Source of the DNA: Thermohalobaculum sp039821125
GTDB taxonomy: Bacteria > Pseudomonadota > Alphaproteobacteria > Rhodobacterales > Rhodobacteraceae
NCBI GenBank assembly: GCA_039821125.1
Contig: JBCBOR010000005.1
Span: 62,001-126,000, forward strand
DNA: 64,000 nucleotides
Direction: 5' to 3'
Shown here: piece by piece, positions 60,445 to 64,000 of the stretch
Layout of the letters: every line of letters starts with the position of its first letter
Numbering within the stretch: the stretch's first letter is position 1
Program-made: the position numbers and the translations under genes
Notes under the pieces: generated by a model
Told to the model about the DNA's origin: nothing
What the model saw: the letters and a program-made list of their open reading frames with translations, nothing else
The model's database searches: none

Positions 60445-61332
60445 TCAGACCGGCAGCCGCTTGAGCGCGGACTGGATCTCGTTGCCCATGAAATCCAGCA
60501 CCGAGCGGATCACCGGTTCGTCCTTCAACCGCTTCTCCGTCAGGATCCAGATGTCGACATCACGGTTGTAGTGATCACCGAGCACCCGGCGCACCCGGCT
60601 CATGTCCTCGGCCAGATAGGTCGGCAGGGTCATCAACCCGACCCCCATGCTGAGCGCCTGCATCTGGTTCAGGATCGAGTTCGATGAGTATGCAATCTCG
60701 GCCTTGGGCGCATTCTCACGCAGCCAGACGACCTGTGGCAGACCAGCGATGTCACCGGTCGATTCGATGATCGTGTGCGCGTTCAGATCGTCGGGCATCA
60801 GGGGCATGCCGCGCCGGGCCAGATAGCTGTCATGGCCGAAGAGACCGAAATGCGCCTGGCCCAGCCGACGCCCGATTAGCGTGTCATTACCCGGAGCGCC
60901 GATGCGAATGGCGATATCCGCCTCACGCCGCAGAAGGTCGGCAGACCGGTTTGAGATCAGAAGATCGACTTCGACCTCCGGGTTCTCGATCCGGAATTGC
61001 GAGAGCAGCGGTGTCACGATCGCATGGGCAATCCCCTCGGAGGCGGTCAGGCAGACCCGGTCCGAGCGGGTCTCCGGCGCGCGGGCCGTCATCTCGATGC
61101 GTTCTGCCTGAAGGCCCATCAGCCGCACCTGGCTGGCGATTCGTGTGCCGGCATCGGTCAGGCGATAGCCGTCGGGGACCCGCTCAAACAGCCGCGCCTC
61201 CAGCCGCTGTTCGATCTCGGTGATCCGGCGCCCGACGGTCGGCTGGCTGACCTTGAGCTGCCGCGCAGCGCTGGTCAGCGAGCCGGTCTCTGCCACAGCC
61301 AGCACAAAGCGATAATCGTCCCAGTTGCTCAC
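60445..61332 (-). CDS. LysR-family transcriptional regulator
   Basis: The 295-residue protein has an N-terminal HTH (FVLAVAETGSLTSAARQLKVSQPTVGRRITEIE) and a periplasmic-binding-protein-like effector domain (about 90-290). It converges on the amidase gene and is divergent from the Hcp gene. The promoter region contains an inverted repeat that could be its operator. The inducer is unknown. Confidence 0.93.
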   Translation of the reverse strand: MSNWDDYRFVLAVAETGSLTSAARQLKVSQPTVGRRITEIEQRLEARLFERVPDGYRLTDAGTRIASQVRLMGLQAERIEMTARAPETRSDRVCLTASEGIAHAIVTPLLSQFRIENPEVEVDLLISNRSADLLRREADIAIRIGAPGNDTLIGRRLGQAHFGLFGHDSYLARRGMPLMPDDLNAHTIIESTGDIAGLPQVVWLRENAPKAEIAYSSNSILNQMQALSMGVGLMTLPTYLAEDMSRVRRVLGDHYNRDVDIWILTEKRLKDEPVIRSVLDFMGNEIQSALKRLPV

Positions 61333-61357
61333 AGCGGCTCCACCGGCACATCGATCC

Positions 61358-61373
61358 TATTCAGCCGTGAATA
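61358..61373. promoter_or_regulatory. Inverted repeat upstream of the LysR gene
   Basis: TATTCA (61358-61363), GCCG, TGAATA (61368-61373) is a perfect inverted repeat 26 bp ahead of the LysR start, containing the T-N11-A pattern known for LysR sites. A direct partial copy CCTATTCAG follows at about 61376. Likely an autoregulatory site. Confidence 0.45.
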
Positions 61374-61486
61374 CCCCTATTCAGATTTAGGCACTCCCCA
61401 GCGCAGCCGACATTCTGCACCCTTTGGTTGTGGCCATCAATTGCAGCTGGTCACGAAAATTGAAACCCAGGAATAAGGAGAACGTT

Positions 61487-61969
61487 GTGTCTGTAGATAT
61501 GTTTCTGAAACTGGAAGGCATTGCCGGAGAATCCGAAGACAACGATCACACCGGAGAGAATGACGTGCTCGCGTGGTCGTGGAACGTCTCGCAGAACGGC
61601 ACCATGCACGTTGGCGGCGGCGGCGGAGCCGGAAAAGCGAATTTTGGCGATGTCACGATCAGCAAGTTTGTCGACAAGGGGTCGGTGTCTCTGCTCCAAG
61701 CCTGCGCCAAGGGCACGCACATCCCCAAGGGCCGGATCATCGTGCGCAAGGCGGGCGACAAGCCGCTCGAGTTCGTGCAGTTCGATATGGAGGAGATCCT
61801 GATCAGTATGGTCAGCCCAAGCTGCAACGGCAGCTCGGACCGCATGACCGAAACCCTCAGCCTCAACTTTCGTCAATGGAAGATGACCTACACGCCGCAA
61901 ACCAAGGATGGCACTGGTGGCGGCGCGGTCGAGTTTGGCTTCAACATCGCGAAGAACGTTGCGGCGTAG
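61487..61969 (+). CDS. hcp: Hcp-family type VI secretion tube protein/effector
   Basis: The 160-residue protein has the Hcp beta-barrel: VDMFLKLEGIAGESEDNDH near the start, the loop WSWNVSQNGTMHVGGGGGAGKANF, FVDKGSVSLLQACAKGTHIPKG and the C-terminal FRQWKMTYTPQ. Hcp forms hexameric rings of the T6SS tube and can carry effectors in its lumen. Start GTG 61487 has AAGGAG 6 bp ahead. No other T6SS gene (tss/tssB/C, VgrG) lies in the window, so it is an orphan copy. Confidence 0.88.
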   Translation: MSVDMFLKLEGIAGESEDNDHTGENDVLAWSWNVSQNGTMHVGGGGGAGKANFGDVTISKFVDKGSVSLLQACAKGTHIPKGRIIVRKAGDKPLEFVQFDMEEILISMVSPSCNGSSDRMTETLSLNFRQWKMTYTPQTKDGTGGGAVEFGFNIAKNVAA

Positions 61970-61995
61970 TCGGATCTAACTACGGGGATTGCTTC

Positions 61996-62445
61996 ATGAA
62001 TAACAAAGGTAGACAGCAGCTTTGGCTGCGCATCATAAAATGTTTTCACGACAATAAAAACAAACCCTCTAGCAATCCGGAGGGCTACTACAATTTTGAG
62101 TTTGGTGAATTGGTCGAGCAGGGTGACATTCAGTGGATCGTCAATACTCTAACCAATGGTTACAAGGAATGGTACGCTGCCGACACAGAGTTGTGGGTAC
62201 GTCCGCTACCGATGCAGAATAAGCAGGATCGTGACAAGGGGTCCAATTACACCGCTGATACTGGAAAGAGGTCGATGGTCAACATTATCGGTTATTTCGA
62301 TTACAATGGTGTCTGGCAGAACATGCACATTCGGATCCAGCAGCAAACTGAGGAACAGATTCGATTGTCCGAGCAACTTGCGAACACGCAAGAAGAGATC
62401 GACAGGGGTGAGCACGAAGACTTCCAGTTGGTGAAGGGGCGCTAG
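61996..62445 (+). CDS. Hypothetical protein of unusual base composition downstream of hcp
   Basis: The 149-residue frame starts at ATG 61996, 26 bp after the Hcp stop. I counted about 47% G+C, well below neighbours. It has no signal peptide or membrane segment. The centre is rich in Trp, Tyr and Asn (DIQWIVNTLTNGYKEWYAAD, VNIIGYFDYNGVW), and the C-terminus is a likely coiled coil (QQQTEEQIRLSEQLANTQEE). I do not recognise the family. Its place behind Hcp makes it a candidate cargo effector or its partner, but nothing in the sequence shows a catalytic site. Confidence 0.65.
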   Translation: MNNKGRQQLWLRIIKCFHDNKNKPSSNPEGYYNFEFGELVEQGDIQWIVNTLTNGYKEWYAADTELWVRPLPMQNKQDRDKGSNYTADTGKRSMVNIIGYFDYNGVWQNMHIRIQQQTEEQIRLSEQLANTQEEIDRGEHEDFQLVKGR

Positions 62446-62573
62446 TGAATTGGCGCGGCGGTGCTATGAGGTCGCGCAAAGCGCGAGTGGGTCGTGCTTG
62501 AGACATGCTGCGAAAGCTCCGTATCGCCTCAGATTGCGGCGTCCAGCGGCGGCGGTCACCGACTAGACGACTC

Positions 62574-63242
62574 TCAGACAGGTACCATCGTCAAAACCCG
62601 CGCAGGCGCGCCGTCCGCTCCGGTCAGTTTGATCGGGGCGGCGATCAGGGTTGTGTGCGGCGTGGTCAGGGCGCGCGTGTTTACCAGATACTCGATCAGG
62701 GTGACGTTGTTCCTCAGCAGCACGTCGTGGGTGACGTGCTCCTCGACCGGGCGGACCTCGCCATCGAGCAGCAGGCGGATTGTGTAGTCCTGCGGAAAGT
62801 CGAAGGCACAGGCGGTCGGTCCGCGCTCCAGCAACCACTCTGCAGCGGCCCGGTTGAGATACGGAGCATCACGCCAGAACGCCTCGGTCTGCCAGTCGCG
62901 CTGTTCATCCCAACAGGTGCGGAACAGCGCGATCTCCCCCGGTGCAAGGTGCCCGGCGCGGTCGGACAGGCGCTCCGGTCCGATTTCCTCGTTCGGCTCG
63001 ATGTCACTCAGGTCGATGACCGCGGCGCGGCCGCAGACGCGAGCAAGATCGAGATCATCAAGGGTTGGCCCGCCCGGCACCATGTGACGCGGGGCATCGA
63101 CATGGGTGAACCCGTGACAGGTCATTTGGACGCTCGAAACCTCGAAGATGCTGCCCGCCGCGAAATCGCCCTTGACTGCACGCTCGGCTGGCCAGCGGAT
63201 GTGTCCAGGCCCGATCGGCATGGAGAGGTCGATGATCTGCAT
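62574..63242 (-). CDS. Cyclase-family metal-dependent hydrolase (kynurenine formamidase-like)
   Basis: The 222-residue protein has the family metal motif HGFTHVDAPRHM (HxGTHxDxPxH type), preceded by IIDLSMPIGPGHIRWP and followed by VIDLSDI and the C-terminal LIAAPIKLTGADGAPARVL. It probably hydrolyses a formamide or cyclic ester. ATG 63242 follows the DUF1028 gene closely (8-bp gap), so the two are one operon. Confidence 0.88.
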   Translation of the reverse strand: MQIIDLSMPIGPGHIRWPAERAVKGDFAAGSIFEVSSVQMTCHGFTHVDAPRHMVPGGPTLDDLDLARVCGRAAVIDLSDIEPNEEIGPERLSDRAGHLAPGEIALFRTCWDEQRDWQTEAFWRDAPYLNRAAAEWLLERGPTACAFDFPQDYTIRLLLDGEVRPVEEHVTHDVLLRNNVTLIEYLVNTRALTTPHTTLIAAPIKLTGADGAPARVLTMVPV

Positions 63243-63250
63243 TGCCGGCC

Positions 63251-63925
63251 TCACACGTCGCCCGGCACGCCGTAGCTCGGCGCGGCGCCGGGGTTCAGGG
63301 CGCGGGTGACATAATCGTCTAGTTGCGGCTTGTAGCGCTCCCACAAGGCGGTGAGTTCCGTGACGGGGCAGTCCTCCGTCCAGTCCACCCGCAGATCGGC
63401 GACGGGCCAGGGGACTTCGCGGACCAGAAGGAGCCCGGCGGAATGGACCGGCCCGGCTTCGCCCCCCGCGGCGAGACCCGCCTGCATCGCACTGACGAGG
63501 CGGTCTCCGAGATGGCCTGCGCTTCCGGCAAATCCGTCGACGATCGCCTTGGGCACGGCGGCATCGGCGAGCAGGTTTCCGCCGCTGGCCACGTCCGGCC
63601 CTGTCGCATCGGCCCAGATCCCCAGCGCGTTCGCACCGGAATGAACGCCTGTGCTGCCTGTGGTGTCAACGGCGAGCACCTGCCGATAGGCTGGGTGTTC
63701 TGATCCGGCTGCCACATCGCTGACCGCCCATGAGGCCCCTGCGCCATCGGCCATCGCGGCCAGCACCGCCGGGCCAAGGCGTGGATCGGTCACGTTCTGG
63801 CTGGCCACTGCGCCGACCCCGGCCCTGGCATAGGCGCAGCGCGCCGCAACGGCGGGCGACGAGGAGGATATCGCCACGCCGAAGATGCCGGTCTCGGCGC
63901 AGCGGGCCACGAGAGAGAATGTCAT
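63251..63925 (-). CDS. DUF1028 family protein
   Basis: The 224-residue protein opens with MTFSLVARCAETGIFGVAISSSSPAVAARCAYARAG, followed by QNVTDPRLGPAVLAAM and SGANALGIWADATGPDVASGGNLL, all characteristic of DUF1028, a family with an Ntn-hydrolase-like fold. ATG 63925 is chosen because CGGAGA precedes it and conservation starts there. It heads the operon with the cyclase-family gene. Confidence 0.88.
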   Translation of the reverse strand: MTFSLVARCAETGIFGVAISSSSPAVAARCAYARAGVGAVASQNVTDPRLGPAVLAAMADGAGASWAVSDVAAGSEHPAYRQVLAVDTTGSTGVHSGANALGIWADATGPDVASGGNLLADAAVPKAIVDGFAGSAGHLGDRLVSAMQAGLAAGGEAGPVHSAGLLLVREVPWPVADLRVDWTEDCPVTELTALWERYKPQLDDYVTRALNPGAAPSYGVPGDV

Positions 63926-63947
63926 CTGGATCTCCGTCCTGAAGCGC

Positions 63948-63968
63948 GGGTGCGTCACGGACGCACCC
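63948..63968. repeat. Third copy of the REP-like palindrome
   Basis: GGGTGCGTC, 3 bases, GACGCACCC, followed by TACG: identical to the core of both arms of the inverted repeat at 57844-57927. It lies just upstream of the DUF1028 start and before the G-rich window end. Confidence 0.75.
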
Positions 63969-64000
63969 TACGGGGTGGTGTGGGGCGGGGCGGGGGGGGG

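Noticed and set aside
1..64000. tRNA, rRNA, insertion sequence or prophage genes
   Set aside because: None recognised by reading both strands; composition and operon structure look like core or stable accessory chromosome, apart from the low-G+C gene at 61996.

Overview
The window looks like chromosomal DNA of a marine-type alphaproteobacterium, most likely a Rhodobacteraceae (Roseobacter-group) species. The evidence is high G+C, dense ATGA/GTGA-coupled operons, a TrgA-like membrane protein, a ChrR-type cupin anti-sigma protein, sigma-E-like TGATCC promoters, and a phn cluster carrying DUF1045 and the phn-associated hexapeptide transferase. No rRNA, tRNA, transposase or CRISPR array is visible.

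Layout. 1-1002: the 3' part of a NarL/FixJ response regulator and a small coiled-coil protein, both on the minus strand. 1079-9993: a photo-oxidative-stress and lipid block. On the plus strand it holds photolyase, FAD oxidoreductase, DUF1365, a cyclopropane-synthase-like methyltransferase, a TrgA-like protein and an MFS carrier. Converging on it from the minus strand are an SDR, a DUF6134 protein and a ChrR-like protein. Two matching TGATCC-N18-TA promoters sit in front of photolyase and ChrR, but no sigma gene is adjacent. 10211-12502: a two-domain NUDIX protein and a cysteine synthase. 12518-16656: two overlapping minus-strand genes share one N-terminal glycosyltransferase-like domain, fused to a GSCFA domain in one and a family-2-type glycosyltransferase in the other.

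16845-27933: a carbon-phosphorus lyase locus with the hexapeptide transferase, phnF, phnGHI, phnJ, phnKL, phnN, DUF1045 (opposite strand) and phnM. Non-canonical genes sit inside it: a HAD hydrolase and two tiny membrane proteins between phnI and phnJ, and GNAT and NIPSNAP genes between phnJ and phnK. An 11-bp tandem repeat lies between phnK and phnL, and several Pho-box-like sites are present. No phnP or phnCDE is seen. 28136-35416: one 2426-residue RTX protein combines 5'-nucleotidase and ExeM/NucH-type nuclease domains behind a Pho-box-like array. It plausibly harvests phosphate from extracellular nucleic acid.

35535-44255: an MscS-type channel, then a tightly packed six-gene set for a surface or soluble glycan (four glycosyltransferases, a histidine phosphatase, a methyltransferase). 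44367-50959: a family-5 ABC importer operon (fused double ATPase, binding protein, two permeases) ends in an HD-domain protein. That protein shows all six metal-ligand positions known from the diiron oxygenase PhnZ; it is the most interesting candidate new system here. 51093-54401: a PhnD-like protein coupled to a desaturase, then DUF4261 and an AhpD-like protein. 54558-58946: the Lhr-type helicase and MBL-fold exonuclease of the ligase-associated repair set, without its ligase, separated by a FadR-type regulator and a large REP-like hairpin. 59011-64000: amidase, LysR regulator, an orphan Hcp with a low-G+C gene of unknown function, a cyclase-family hydrolase and a DUF1028 protein. The window ends in a G-rich run.
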